64,000 nt of DNA from Alentia gelatinosa (GCA_950022655.1 OX465584.1:45614723-45678722), one strand, 5' to 3'. Positions 14,104 to 26,824 are shown, numbered from the stretch's first letter. The notes: generated by a model from the sequence alone, not told the origin. Numbers and translations are program-made.

Positions 14104-14390
14104 AAGGCCCAGCGTCCACCTACTACGATAAAAATTTAGACCTACCGATATGGCACCGACACAAAAAGTTAATATCGGAGGCATATCGGGAAGGTAGAAA
14201 ATCGTAGACATATGTCTAGACATGCCAATCCACCACGCATTGTATGGTTTTTTTTATCGGTGTCTAATCGCAGAAATGTGGTCAACTTCCCCGATATTAG
14301 GTGACCTCCCGACGCGATTTTGATTTTACATCGGGAGGTGCATCGTAGAGCATATCGGTGCCATATCGTAGTAGGTGGACGCCGGGCCTT
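14104..14390. mobile_element. MITE with 27-bp terminal inverted repeats
   Basis: The left end begins AAGGCCCAGCGTCCACC and the right end is its reverse complement for 27 bp with a single mismatch (A/G at position 8). Subterminal words CGATATGGCACCGA (left) and TCGGTGCCATATCG (right) are also inverted, and TAGACATATGTCTA at 14205 is a central palindrome. The roughly 287-bp length and lack of any ORF fit a non-autonomous DNA transposon. Flanks read GGTTA and ATAAT, so a target duplication is not certain. Confidence 0.85.
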
Positions 14391-15703
14391 ATAATTACTA
14401 AATAAAGTGATATCAAGGCCTTCGTATACCTATACTTGCTTAGGTCTTTGATTAATCAAGATAACATACTGAGGCCTTCCTCTGATGGGTCCAGGGATCT
14501 TCAGTCCCGGCGAGAAAGGAGTGGTGGAGAGGAAGAGGTCAGATTCAGAGGTCAAACTGCCGCCTAAGCCCATAATAGAATGACGATAGGCTTTAGCGTA
14601 TGTAGCAGCGTATCTATATCACTGTTGGTGGCTACCAAAGTTAGATTGAAGTCACGAAAGGGAAGACTTGAGTAAAACAACAGAATGCATAACAAATACA
14701 GTTCTAAATGAAATTGCTATATATAGATATATGAACTAAACAATCGCAGAATGAGATAGATATAGATAAGATAGGTGGATCGCCCAGTTATGTAGAAGAG
14801 AAATCAAAGGGATGAATGATAAAAGGAAACAGTTCAAAGAAGAGCGTGTCGAACTGTGAAACATGACACGCGTTTATACAGTTTTGTGGCCTTGCCGACA
14901 ATGGGCTTTGATGCCTCTGGCTATCTCTATTTGGCATGCTCTATTGGTGATCTCCATACAAGGGTTCTATGTGATAATCCATATAAGAATACGTTATCTA
15001 AGATCATGGTGGTGTATACATATGTGTAGGCTATACATACAGGTGCACTGTGTCTGTGGTCTTTGGCTTGCTAGAGTGTATTGTCCCTGTCCTTACACCT
15101 GTCTCACTATCAGGTATCTCTCGTCGTTAGTGTCAACTGTATCCTACTACAGGAACCACCTGTGGAATAGATATGGCCATGCATTACCACCAGGTGCCAA
15201 TTAGTGCTGGTTATCTAAGACCTTGTAACCGTCACCTGGTGTTGCTCACACTCCAGAACTTCCCAAACTAAGTGTAACATTAACATAAAATCGGTTTTTC
15301 TCTATTTCTTGTAGCAATGCTCAGGTCTTTGTTCCAGTCTTGACATTATCAGGACCAATTTTTCCTGATTGAAGAAACTATTGAATTAATACTTGTAGTG
15401 CCAAAGATCATGATACGATACATGGATGAGGCACCACCATATTCTAGTCAGGAAATGTTTGGCATAATAAATTTATGTATAGCACACAGTATTATTAGAT
15501 CCATTATGAAATTATCTTGATGAAACAGATGACACAAACTCATTCATGAACAATGACGCTATATTTACACACATATAACTTCTATATAAACCATCCTTTA
15601 AACCATTAAGCCATATGAAGTAACTGTTGGTGATATATTTAGTGTACATGCTAGCAAATGACTCCATGACCCAGTTTAAGGAAATATTGAACGGATGATA
15701 TGC

Positions 15704-15708
<5 letters not shown>
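14391..15708. other. Gene-free stretch
   Basis: The sequence is AT-rich. The ORF at 14863-15204 (+) starts MTRVYTVLWPCRQ and has no recognisable domain. No repeat is evident beyond short TA runs near 14720-14780. Confidence 0.55.

Positions 15709-15779
<71 letters not shown>
15709..15779. repeat. (TA)n microsatellite
   Basis: About 35 uninterrupted TA dinucleotides. The Ile-Tyr tail of the minus-strand ORF here comes from this repeat. Confidence 0.98.
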
Positions 15780-15784
<5 letters not shown>

Positions 15785-15883
15785 TAGTTGGCACTCCGTT
15801 GAACACGTCATAGATGGATATATGTGCACACAGAGTAACTTTTTAGAGCTAAGTCCGTCTACATCCGTAAGTACTGTTCCAAT

Positions 15884-15956
15884 TGTCGTCTGCCTAACAT
15901 TGTTTACTCGGCTCCCGCACATGCGCACAGCCGATCTAATGATCAGTGTCGTCTGC
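15884..15956 (+). other. Paired TGTCGTCTGC words
   Basis: TGTCGTCTGC occurs exactly at 15884-15893 and 15947-15956, 63 bp apart, on the same strand. Other exact copies lie at 8553, 41646 (+), 11802 and 32761 (-). Flanks share only AA[AT] before and C or T after, so it looks like a protein-binding word rather than a long repeat. Confidence 0.5.
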
Positions 15957-15979
15957 TTTGGTAGCTCGACGAGATACAC

Positions 15980-18900
15980 AGTAAATTACTACGTGTTTTT
16001 TCGGTCACGGCATTATATGGGATTCGCTAGTAAATTGCTGGAGAATGTAAATATCCTTGTTAATGTCTCTTGTGCCTGCAATGTGGGGCAACCAGGTGAC
16101 ATCGGTTTCATGTCTGTCCCTGGTGAAGCTAGTAATTTGCCTCATGCAAGCCTCACTCGTAGAGACACAGGCGGCGCTCGCATGTAGTAAGTCAATCCTA
16201 CAAGGCTGTAATCATTCTTACTAATTGTTTAATTTGATCGTGATCCACTTGCCCCCCTCACTAGAGGCCGTATAACAATCTCAATCTTGTCATTCATCTG
16301 ACAAATTGTCCACAGTTTCTCTTCCATAACCTAGACACAAACACTATCATCAGTCCAATGTTCCTCTACAAAGGTTCCCTACCACTGTCTATATATACAT
16401 ATCTGTGGCCTAACATCCTGTAATGAAGATGACTACATGGCATACTCACTTCACACAGAATTTGGAGGTAAAAAATAAATTAGGGCCGATAGAGAGCTAA
16501 TTTATAGAAGTAGCTGTCTCCAAAGACCCAGTGGTGTGCACCACCCTTACCCTCCCCCTCTCCAAAGTACCGCTCCCCAAGCCCCGTACTCTATAATGAA
16601 CCCACCCAGCCATCTCAACCACTAGAGATGCGATCTCACTCTGCCAGTTAGGGCCCTAATTGAAGTACGCGATAATAAGCGAGGTGTCTGGCCATTTTTC
16701 AATCTGCCAGCCAGCCACCCAGTCACCTGGCCCTGTACCTGATAGCAGACAGAGCTGTAGGCTCCTCCTGTCATTCTTCACCTGCAGTATACTTCCCGCC
16801 GGGCCTTGCGGCAGCTAGGGGCTCCGTTTATTATACATATTGTATGAAGGCGGTCTGGTACCAGTTTATAGGTGCCTGACAGAACGCTCAGTGACTCGGT
16901 GGCGGCGGTTGGCTCTCTCTCTCTGCTGGATTGTTGTGTCCAGGGCTTGCTGGTGTACGTAGAGTAGGACCCCTACCCGAACCACAGCGGGCTTTTCTGT
17001 CCTCTACCTATTTGTGTGAAGCAAACAGCTGTTTTATGGTCCGCCCTGGCCTCTTTATTTATGATGCTGAGATGTAACCACAGTCATATCACGTGAGGCT
17101 TATGGGTTTATTTATCATAGCCTACCGGTTTAATAGTCAAGAGTGAGTATGTGTCAGCTCAACACGCAAGAACGCTGATGTACGATATACAAATGTACAT
17201 ATAAACTGGGACGTGAGTATAAATGAATCCCAAGATCATGATTTATGCAGTTAACACCAGGAAGCCCTCACGTGTAGATATTATATTGCACGATGCCCCA
17301 CTTCTGATTACAGCTAGAGTATATACAACTAGAGAATTTATTTTGGCTAATCAATTAACCTGCAATTGAAATGCGTTCAAGCAGGTCAATTGTTAAATTT
17401 ATATTGACTTATGTAATCGATGATAATATGACACTTGAGGTAACAGAATATTAGTGTGAGGAAAAAGAATAACTGGGCTATTTTGTGAGTGTCGTGGTCA
17501 AAGGAACAGACATATGATATATTTCTTGGTTATACCATGCAGGGTAATATTCACCACCACTACATGAGAATCCGTGACAACCCAGTGTCATATATTATCA
17601 AACGCTCACAGTATATCCTCATATATCACAGGTCCGCGGTATGTTTTCTGCAAGCTCCAGTGTTTTATTCCATTGATAAGCTACCCATGTGGTACAGGAG
17701 AGACATTTCAGATATATAGCAGATAGTGGTTGTAATTGAATTGTCACAGAGGATTACTTTTTACTATATTATACATAACATGAATAATGCGATTGGCTCA
17801 GTTATAGCGCACACATATATAGAGAAAGAAGGGGATCTGAGATCTGTGCCAGTGAGTGGTGGGATCAGGGCTTATCTCTAGGTAACCCAGCGCAGTGCAG
17901 GCTTCCTGGTGTCTGTATATTTAGCTTTATCTAGTCGCTCCTTCCCCTACAGTAACTCAGCTCTCTGGCATTTAGCCTCTGCCCCACACGCCGGGGCGGA
18001 AGGAGTGTCTGGACATTGATAAATGATACTTGCATTAACTAGTTCTCAAGGGTATTAACCTGCGGCGTCTACGCCATATCCAATAGCCTATGAAGCCACA
18101 GGAGCCAGAAGAAATCGACTCTAGTCCATTGCAACAGCCTGGTGAGTTCTAATGGGGGGATTAACACTTCAAAGTCACCTTAGCACGTTAGGTATTGCAC
18201 ATGGCTCTGTGTGCAGTAAAAACTACCTCTGTTGAGGTGGAAGGTCTCAGCGGCAAACATCCACGTTCACAATGGTTCTGACCTCCTGGGAGTTGCCGCC
18301 CTCCCATTTGTTACCGCGGGTGGCCGACGCTTAGTCTTGTAGCGCTGCAGTCGTGCCAATCGTCAGCGACACGGTTGACCGAATCCCGGAAGGATGAGTA
18401 ACGCGTTTGTGCTGTACAACATCCGCTGTGCACGAGCTCATCCGTGACGCGGCGTTCTTGAGACTGTGAGTTTTTATTTCATTTTCTGTTTCCCAAAGCA
18501 TCTCTCACAAATCTTCACGCTCCGAGCATACCAGCCAACTTGGCTTTAGGGGTGTGACTACTGGTGTGGTCGCCCAGTAATTCAATAACTCTCCAAGCAT
18601 TATTTGATGTCAAGCCACAAGTATTTGTTGTAAAAAGATGACAATTTAGCTAATTGAAACCATATGCGTTCCGAATATACAGATTCATCTTGGGCCACTC
18701 TCTTTGGGATAGTTCTGCAACATAGAACAGTGTACATACGAAATGTATTTTTCAATTGGTAAACATTTCAATGTAAGCAATGAGAAATGTCTTTTGTTTC
18801 CTGATAACCTCACGACTAATTGGTTCCCCAGATGCTAACAGGAGCGTCGTTGACTTTGACGCGGAGGGTTACAACTTGTAGTGTTCTAGGGTAAGGTAAA

Positions 18901-20107
18901 ATTGAAATCAAACACAATGCTTGACATACACACGGGGTAAGTGTGAAGTACAGAAAGATACTGCAGTGGGTTGCTCCATAGAATAGGATAAGCTTTCCTT
19001 TAAAGTTAAATCTGTCGCTAAGAAATATCCCTTGGAACTGCGTTACTACATTTTTATTCACCAGGCGGCTGCACGGGTGACTGGCGGTGGGTTGTAGGAT
19101 TGTCTACTAGATATTTTACGGGTGGGTTCTGGTGGTGAGATTGAGAACATGGTCCATCTGTGGACAGCACAAATGATACAATGGTAACACACTCGGTTAC
19201 GTAGTTTTACTATCATTTCATACAACTTCTTGTCTATATTACTCTAGTACAGTAGTCCCTCGCTCATGCAGATGATAGACGAAGAGACGAAGAAATATGT
19301 CTCTAAATATCTTGAGAAAGATACATGCATTGAATTCTAGACAAGTCCTTCAAACATTGTATGTAATAGATCGTAAAATAAGACAATAACAGAGGGAATA
19401 GATAGTCTGTCGACTCCTATATTACAAACGTGTCTCACCGAAATATGTCATCCTTCCATCGTTCCCCAAAATCGGAAATATCATTTGTAAAGCGACCCCC
19501 TGGGGAGAACTCATTGCTTTCCTGCCCGGGGGCAAATTGTCATCTGCTGCTGTCCTGGCCTTACAGATAACATGTTATAAAGTTTCACAATAGGCGCGGA
19601 GATTGTCTGTCTTTGTTTTGGTCCCACCCAGCCCGCAGTTTGCGATGCACGGGGGCCATATGGCCGGGAGCTGGTTGGTGCATACGGTGGGCTCACGGCC
19701 CCGGTCCCCACGGCCGCCTCCCCGCCGTGAAGGGGCCGACTGCCGGCCGTGACGGGATATGACGGCCCGGTATACCGTCCTAAAGGGAGCCCGAGCTTGA
19801 CAGCAACGGATCCATATCTTTTAGACTGGGTCCCGTTGAATAACCTAGGGTCCTACACGAAGACCCTTTTCTGTACGCCCAGGAGACCCTGGGACGATGT
19901 TGGTCAACTTAATATAACACTTATGGACGGCCACGACTGTCTTAGCGAACCACAACTTAAATATCATTGAACGATATCCCTTATACGAGGTACAAATACG
20001 TGTCTTCATGTACGACCCTAGATTATTCTCCGGGCCCCTGCTTCCTAACCACAACGGTTGACAATTCCGAAGGCCAGACTGATATTCACGGACGGTATCC
20101 TAGGAAC
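15980..20107. other. Gene-free stretch
   Basis: No ORF is convincing. There is a pyrimidine-rich block near 16500-16760, a (CT)n near 16915-16923, a GC-richer block at 18230-18460 with scattered CpG, and a GC-rich stretch at 19490-19790. TGTCATCTGC at 19538 is a CpG-to-CpA variant of the recurring word. Confidence 0.5.
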
Positions 20108-20161
20108 CAGGGAGCTGTTTCAAAACGTGGGTTAAGTCTATGGTTTTGAAACAGCTCCCTG
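20108..20161. repeat. Short perfect inverted repeat (MITE-like hairpin)
   Basis: CAGGGAGCTGTTTCAAAAC at 20108-20126 is perfectly complementary to 20143-20161, around a 16-base spacer. The CAGGG...CCCTG ends resemble terminal repeats of small DNA transposons, but the unit is only 54 bp. Confidence 0.85.
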
Positions 20162-21003
20162 TCGGCAACTCCATTACCTTTCTCAAGGATTATGTTGACA
20201 GTTGTATGATATGGTAAATACGGGACATGTCCATTAATTTGCTTCTAATTGAGAGGTGGTGAAAGTGATTGTCCTACTTGTGAGATACTGAAGTACACAC
20301 GGTGACATAATGACATAATATGTGACATCTATAATGAATCACATGAGGGCAAACAAACTCTTTGCTCTGTAATCATACTTGTCTAGGACTTTATGTTCGA
20401 AGGCCCAATAATCTTTCGAATATATAAGTCCCATAACAAATCTAGATTAGTAGTAATTATGTCATGAGGTATATTTTTGTATTGATTTAATGTAGGGCCT
20501 GCCAAGTAGGACCAAACGTGTTGCAGGGTGCCTCACTTTAGATATGGGGGTAGCAAGTGTTGTAGCAAATATGTAATATGTTTTCACTATACATCAAGTA
20601 AAAGCATATTTACATGGTACAGAACAAGGGCAATTCACTGTGGTAAATAAATTTGTTTGACAATTCGGCAGACGATATTTTAGAGGAACTTGGTGTGTGG
20701 ATTCTGCCTCCCCAGGCGACTCTGTCAGCCGGGCCTCTTTACACCCTGTGCCTGAAGTGTGGCGATGATGTGATGGTAATATCACGCTGTCGACAGGTCT
20801 ATCCCAACCCCAGGGGTTTGTGATGGCTCAGTCTATGATGTAGTACATAGTGTCTGGCCGATACCCGCTTACTTTTTCAATGGAGCAATTCAGAGATAGT
20901 CAAGTGATGAAAAGATGAATGTGCACGAGGTTCCACGTCGGTGTTCCTGTGCATCCACCAGCAGATAGGTTTAATCCATGTGTCCACGTGGTTTATTATA
21001 TAC

Positions 21004-21071
21004 CTGTGCCAGTATGTTACACAAATACCAACCTCTGCTAGGGTATTGGTATTAAATATATACTGGCACAG
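21004..21071. repeat. Composite hairpin with CCTCTGCTAGGG centre
   Basis: Outer arms CTGTGCCAGTAT (21004-21015) and ATACTGGCACAG (21060-21071) match perfectly, as do inner arms AATACCAA (21024-21031) and TTGGTATT (21046-21053). The loop CCTCTGCTAGGG also forms the loop of the hairpin near 63880. Confidence 0.75.
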
Positions 21072-21364
21072 TATGTGGTATAAAATGACGTACCACCCTA
21101 CTTTGAATACAAATTCTGATTGGCTGAAAAAAATTGCATTGACCTACTTATGAAATGCTGGCAGTGACTTGCAGCACTCCGCTAATTTATGTGTGCAAAG
21201 GATCACAGGAGTTGAAGGGAAAAAAATGTGCTTAGAGCATAGTCTGTGCTTGACTTTCACTAAGATGTCAACAGATATACCATCACACTTTGAATCCAGC
21301 TTGGACAGCAGATTTCCTTCTGTAATTCATCAAATACTTATACTTGAAGGTATATAATAAAATA

Positions 21365-21506
21365 AAAATGTATTACCTTACTGGTACATACTCACATACC
21401 TTGTTTCTTTTGATAAAAATATTCCACTCGCTCTGCGAGCTCGTGGAATATTTTTATCAAAAGAAACGCGGTATGTGAGTATGTACCAGTAAGGTATATA
21501 CATTTT
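21365..21506. mobile_element. Long foldback element, arms of about 60 bp
   Basis: From AAAATGTATTACCTTACTGG through to ATATTCCAC the left arm is almost perfectly complementary to the right arm, which starts GTGGAATATTTTTATC and ends near CATTTT. There are one single-base gap and two mismatches. The centre TCGCTCTGCGAGCTC is itself partly palindromic. Near-identity of the arms suggests a young insertion or ongoing arm correction. No ORF is present. Confidence 0.88.
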
Positions 21507-21680
21507 ATCTTAGTACCTACAGCCATAGGTGTATACCTTCCTATGACTGCTGTATTATCAGTTGACCTGACTCTACAGCGCCTGCCTGCATCCAGGAGGG
21601 GTAGTTTTACGTACTCCATGGGCAAACTTAAAGGAAACCCTTGGAAGTTTACCGTCAGAGCTCGTATCCCATTGAATAGC

Positions 21681-21893
21681 GTAGTAATTCACAAGGCAAA
21701 GCCACATGGATTACGTAGCGGTTCAAATGAGATGGGATTGAGCTCTGACCGTAAGCTTGAATAGGTTTCTGAATTTATCAAGTAACATTTGTGACATAAT
21801 CCCTCATTGAGTATTTTTTCTAAATACTCAACAGGCGTTGAGTACGAGTCCCCAACCTTCAGTCTATGGGGAAGAATACCAGGGGTGAGATAA
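21681..21893 (+). repeat. Dispersed repeat family A, copy 1
   Basis: Shares TAATTCACAAGGCAAAGC, GGATTACGTAGC..TCAAATGAG, GTTTCTGA, a GTTGAGTACGAGT block and ATACCAGGGGTGAGATAA, in the same order, with 60905-61114. About 70 percent alike where aligned, with different inserts, so both are old copies of one element. Confidence 0.65.
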
Positions 21894-22991
21894 AGCTAGA
21901 TATGTCTCACCTTGTTTTGTTTTTAATGTCTATTGGTATACATATTCACATATTGCAATCAACAATAACTTTTGTCCATACATCCTCAATAAAGCCTGCA
22001 TCCTGTCAGCAATGCATGAGCAGGTGCCTCGTTATTGTTCAGGTGCCTCAACAATGATGTATTATGTTTTCGTCAGGTACCATGAATAATAATATAAACT
22101 TCAATACCACAATATTCATTTTACCGGACGACCATTGTATGTGGATGCAGGTGTTGGTCGTAGATCTATGTTCCCGTATAGGGAGGGAGGAGGGGGTAGA
22201 ACAGTAACAGGATGAACAGACTGAGTGTAAAACCCGGTCACCCACACCTGTCAGCATACACAGATGTCAAACATTCATCAATGCCGTCAAACGCTTTGGA
22301 CATGTCTTGGACAAAGGGAATCGTCAAACACGTTATAGCCCGCGTCATACGCCCCGCCATGTTACAATGTATTGATCTTTACAATCGGTGTAGAGCCCGT
22401 GTTTGTCTGTTGGTAGAATACGGTGTCAGTATCCGCAATTATAGAACTGACTTTATGAGACATTGGACACAAGGAGGTGTGATGGCTGAGGTTTGGATTA
22501 CTTAGATCGTTCACCAGAGATTGCCAAGTGGTAATTTTCTCTTGGCATATACACTGGCCTTCAAACACATTATCTACTGCATATATTCTTGGTAGAACAA
22601 GTTTTATCATATCTATAGGTCACATGGCGATAAGGGCTTGTGTACCGCCATCTTGGCCCCAACATCAAACAAAACATCAGGGAAAGGATGCTGTCATCTC
22701 CATACATCTTCACCTGTCGTATCCTACAACTTTTTTGCAGAACGAAGAAAGAATTGTCACGCTATGGTCATCCTATTACTCCATGTTGTATTTGTGTTCA
22801 TCTTAGAAGATATTTTTTATATCAATCCCTACCATTCCTTTTTTTCTCATCCGTCTCTGAACAGCATGAGAGGTTATTCCATGGGAGTCCTTAGCAGTTG
22901 TACCCCTTTCTTATTGCTCCACCGACCTTCTCCCACTGCCTGCTGTTACCCTAACACCCTGAGACCAATCACTCCTCACAAATGAGGCCCT
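21894..22991. other. Gene-free stretch
   Basis: Several short frames overlap between 22212 and 22985 on both strands. None has a recognisable family and three + frames are open at once around 22640-22890, which argues against coding. Confidence 0.5.
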
Positions 22992-23005
22992 TCACTAGGT
23001 GGCGC
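22992..23005 (+). promoter_or_regulatory. CTCF-like motif
   Basis: TCACTAGGTGGCGC matches the CTCF core at 13 of 14 positions. It is followed at once by a hairpin (23017-23053) and two CACGTGACC words (23056, 23069), making a compact candidate regulatory block. Confidence 0.45.
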
Positions 23006-23016
23006 CAGGGTCGCTA

Positions 23017-23053
23017 CTGAGCTGCTCTCAGGAAGGACCCCTGAGCAGCTCAG
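23017..23053. repeat. 11-bp hairpin
   Basis: CTGAGCTGCTC and GAGCAGCTCAG are perfect inverted arms around a 15-base loop. It lies between the CTCF-like word and the E-boxes. Confidence 0.75.
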
Positions 23054-23183
23054 ACCACGTGACCTAGACACGTGACCCCTGCCTGGTCCTATTTGTCCCG
23101 CCTTCCAGTGACACGTGTAAACAAACATCCCCTGTCTCAGACACCAAACTTTAATGGCGTGTCAGCAACTCTGAAACTACAGA

Positions 23184-23287
23184 ACGTTGATAAACCCAAC
23201 GAGTATAGAGAAATCGTTCTCTATTAACGTTGATAAACCCAATGAGTATCGAAAAAAACCTCCTCTATACTCGTTGATAAACCCAAT
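23184..23287 (+). repeat. Tandem repeat, 43-bp unit, about 2.4 copies
   Basis: CGTTGATAAACCCAA occurs at 23185, 23228 and 23272, spaced 43-44 bp. Each of the first two is followed by [CT]GAGTAT. The unit also carries the inverted pair GAGTATAGAGAA / TTCTCTAT. Related GAGTATAGA words lie at 60127 and in the 38921 hairpin. Confidence 0.7.
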
Positions 23288-24525
23288 CTCCAAAATAATG
23301 TTAACTTATCAAGTGAATAATTGGTATTATTTTATTGTGCTATACGTGTTTGATATGCATGCATATTAACCATTATCCACAGAAATAAATGACAGGGTCT
23401 AAGTGCAGTACGGTCACGGTTTAAATGGTTTTGCCTTCTGGTGCAAAGAGAGTCCAACCTCACATGACCAATGTTATATAATCAAGCATTCCCCGATGAG
23501 AAACCTCATCAAAGGAGAGGCTTGTTAGGTAAACCTCCAGTAAGTAAGATAAACTGAGGTATATAATTAAAGGCACCAGAGACTCAGCAACCTTCAGTAG
23601 CAGCATTCAGCGGTTGTTAAAAGAAGCTGAAAAATAACACAGGACAAAGGCCACAGTCTGTTCTGCATTCCCGCTCACGGGTTTCACCTCCATGAAAAAT
23701 CGCCAAAATAATGATATGCGTCGCTGGTTTGATAAAAAGTGGCGTCCTTTGTCAGCCTCAGGTCGCCTTTTATACTTAATAACTGCAATTATCTGCGAAC
23801 ACTGTACTTTACTGTAGAAAGGTCTGGCCTTCACAAGACGTTTTTTCCCCAATTCCAACTCTAAATACTCTTCACTTTGCTCAGATTATTATCCCACTCT
23901 TCAGACAAAAGACTGACATTGATTGCCAGTTGCACATTTAGATTTTTTTTAAACTGACACCGACAGAAACCGTCTGTTTTCGGCTAGCCTTTCTGTTTAT
24001 TTTTTTTTCTTTCTGCTGTTCCTGTCTGTGGTATGCGATGATAATAAACCGCGACAAATGGGTTGAGGAAATGCCAGCAGCGGGGTCCAGATAAGGGCGA
24101 TGGTGGAGATTGTGTCCCACTGACGGGAGGGAGATTGTATCGGCAGTGAAGAGGGGGTCACTTAGGTGCAGGTGAAAGGTGTGAAAGTTCAGGTGGGGAT
24201 TGTGCGGAGGTGTGAAGGGTGGTCTATATATTATCCTCCAAGCGTCAAAAGGCAGACTCTATCAGATACATACATGGACTTCCGCACAATGTCACACACA
24301 TGCGATTCAGATGGATTTTCAACAATTTATTTGTGATCATCCAACATATTGACGTTCTTCCCTGTTTATACGCTTGAAACCTACTCGATATTGATTATAA
24401 CTTCATTTGATCTACTGAAATCATTATTATGATTTTGATCGTGACAAACAAAGCACAACTCATGAAACACTTAACCTGCACGCAACTAACGCCATTATCG
24501 GAAATCATTAGACTGAGCATTAAGG

Positions 24526-24528
<3 letters not shown>

Positions 24529-24584
<56 letters not shown>
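24529..24584. repeat. (AG)28 microsatellite
   Basis: An uninterrupted AG dinucleotide run. Confidence 0.98.
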
Positions 24585-24586
<2 letters not shown>

Positions 24587-26765
24587 GATGGCGGAGTGAG
24601 TTTGTGATTAGAATACACGATATGAACTGTGAGCTAGGTCTGGTTTGACAACAGGTGAGATGTTGAGTGGTGATATAAATGTTGTACCGTGTACATAACG
24701 AGACTGTTTCTAGTCGAGGCGCAGACTACTTATATCGCCGTGGTCTTGACGGCACAACAGAAAGGAGCGTTGGGGTGTTGCTGTGGCCAACACAAAGTGT
24801 CACTGACTAATTCGTCTCATTTGGGAATGTGGTGTGGCTGTCACGAAACCCCGCAGGGCATCTTCTGAGTTATGAGTCGAGTGTCCGACCGAGACTTAGC
24901 CCCGCTCCTGAATCTAACACTTAGACGAGGGACACATACCGAAGAAAGATCTTTAGGTTGTGACATATCGCCGCCAATACCAGCATTTTACTCTCAGCTT
25001 CAAGCAGGGTGCGTTTGAGCAACCTGCAGACGGACGAGCAATCGGAAAATGCTCACAGAGGAGTTAAGAGTTGCTCACTGCTTGACCTTGAAAAGTAGAT
25101 ATCAACAGTAGCGTAAAGCAGGGTCAAGTCTTGTGAATGGTGCCTGCGTTAGAATTAGAGGTTTTCATGTCACTGAACGGATGACAGTTTTCCTCTTTTC
25201 TAAGGAAATCCTTGTTTTCATTTTCAGTTTGTAAAATTCCTTTTGGTGTATAAAACAAAGAAGGAATAAACTGGGCCTCATTCACACCAATAAACAGTGG
25301 TTCTCACTTCCCCACACACCCCAGCCCCATTGCATGGCTATTGACGGTGTGTTCCCCATGTTCTCACATTCTCTCCGAGGGCGTAGTTTACGTAGGAGAA
25401 ATATTTCCTTTTTTTATGACCCCCAACTGACATCCCTGCAGAATGATACTTGAAACCAAATTTAGTACCTCCGTCAGCATACAGCGTCTCAGAAGCATAA
25501 ACCAACCTCGTGTAAGCAAAGAAAACGATTCATCTTGATGCATATGTAACGAACATAAAGTAATGTGGACCCAGTGTACACTGAACCTCCAGGTATAATC
25601 TGGTCAGGAGGTGGGGTATAGTTGACCATGACCGATGTTGGAAGCACGGTTGGATTTTTTTAAATACACGTATCAGTCTCTGCTATAAATCGATAGGCAT
25701 AGCCAGGGATTGAACTAGGAAACCCTTTTTTTGGTATTGCTTAGTATCAACTTATATTCCAGTAAGATATTCCACAGATTTCAAGTGTCGCATATTAGCG
25801 ACTAATTGTATTCCTTTTGCTAGCGTTAAAAGTGATGATGGTACAATTGAAAAGCTTTCCTCCGTCGCCGCTGTTGACCCGGTTGTACAGGTGCAACCTA
25901 TTTCTGGGTTTTATTCCACAGAGTGTGTTCCGCTGAGTGATGCTAATCTACGGTTTCACCGCAAGGCAGAGTATAAAAAAGGATAAAGTAGAAAAGAATT
26001 TGTATTTCACACTAACACAAAAGACAAACACTGTTGTGGCTTGGGGCCATGTCATTATATCACACCTTCCCCACTCAAAACAAGCCATGGCTGCCTCAGC
26101 GAAGGTGATTTCTAATTCCCGAGCAGACACGTTGGACAAAGTAGGGGAGACAGTCTGCCATGAAACTTCATCACAGAAGAATGCTCATCTAACCACCGTC
26201 ACCTCAAACGGCCGCGAACAATGATAGAAACCACAACCAGTTTTTAGATAGAGTAAAAAAAAATAGCAAAAACTTTTTAGACATTTGTAAAGGAAATTTT
26301 TGAAAAATCTTGGGGGGGGGGTGAAAAAAGTTCTGTGAGAGATCCCTGTTCGGGCAGGTTGGGTTAGGGGAACATGACCTAAGACTGAAACAAAGGGGTA
26401 CAATTAAAACGTGTCACTGTGAGAATTAGCGAACAATGAGAACAGCTCACGTATGCCTGGAGGCCATACGGGGGTCTCAAGGGGTAGAATAAAAACACTC
26501 AGGAGGGTTTAGAAAGCGTGTGGTTAGGGGGTGTCGGGCGCACAAGCTATCCTGACTGGCAGCTGTTGCCTCCTGTGGAAACTTCAGCCACCCTGCTGGG
26601 GTACTTCAATGGTTGGCCTACCCCACTCTGCCCCCTCTCTCTCCTTCCACCCTCACCCTTACCCTCCTACCCCTCCCGAACCCACACTTACGGGAAAAAA
26701 TCTCCCTCGCCTACCCCCTACCTCCCCGTGCCGATGTTGAAAAAAGGTTGTTTTTCGTTGGGCCA
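24585..26765. other. Gene-free stretch
   Basis: No gene. It contains copy 1 of dispersed repeat B and, near 25685-25725, GGCATAGCCAGGGATTGAAC. The latter's reverse complement (GTTCAATCCCTGGCTATGCC) resembles the B-box half of a tRNA-derived SINE, but no A box is seen. A C-rich tract at 26620-26735 precedes the G-rich tract at 26779. Confidence 0.5.
25202..25301 (+). repeat. Dispersed repeat family B, copy 1
   Basis: AAGGAAATCC, TTTTCAGTTT, TAAAATTC and GGGCCT..TTCACA.CAATA in order match 48723-48824, at about 70 percent identity. The element type is unknown. Confidence 0.5.
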
Positions 26766-26778
26766 GGTACCGGGAGTT

Positions 26779-26824
26779 GGGGGTGGGGGAGGACGGGGTG
26801 GTAGGGGATGGGGTGGGGTGGGGG
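26779..26824 (+). other. G-quadruplex-prone tract
   Basis: GGGGGTGGGGG is followed by GGGG, GGGG, GGGG, GGGG and GGGGG within 46 bases, separated by 1-5 base spacers. A C-rich tract on the same strand at 26620-26735 could pair with it. The ORF running through it (26518-26988) is low-complexity and not a gene. Confidence 0.75.

Noticed and set aside
15707..15979. Minus-strand ORF ending in Ile-Tyr repeats
   Set aside because: The tail comes from the TA microsatellite and the rest has no family resemblance.
22638..22985. Overlapping small frames suggesting a gene
   Set aside because: Three + frames are open together without codon bias or splice consistency.
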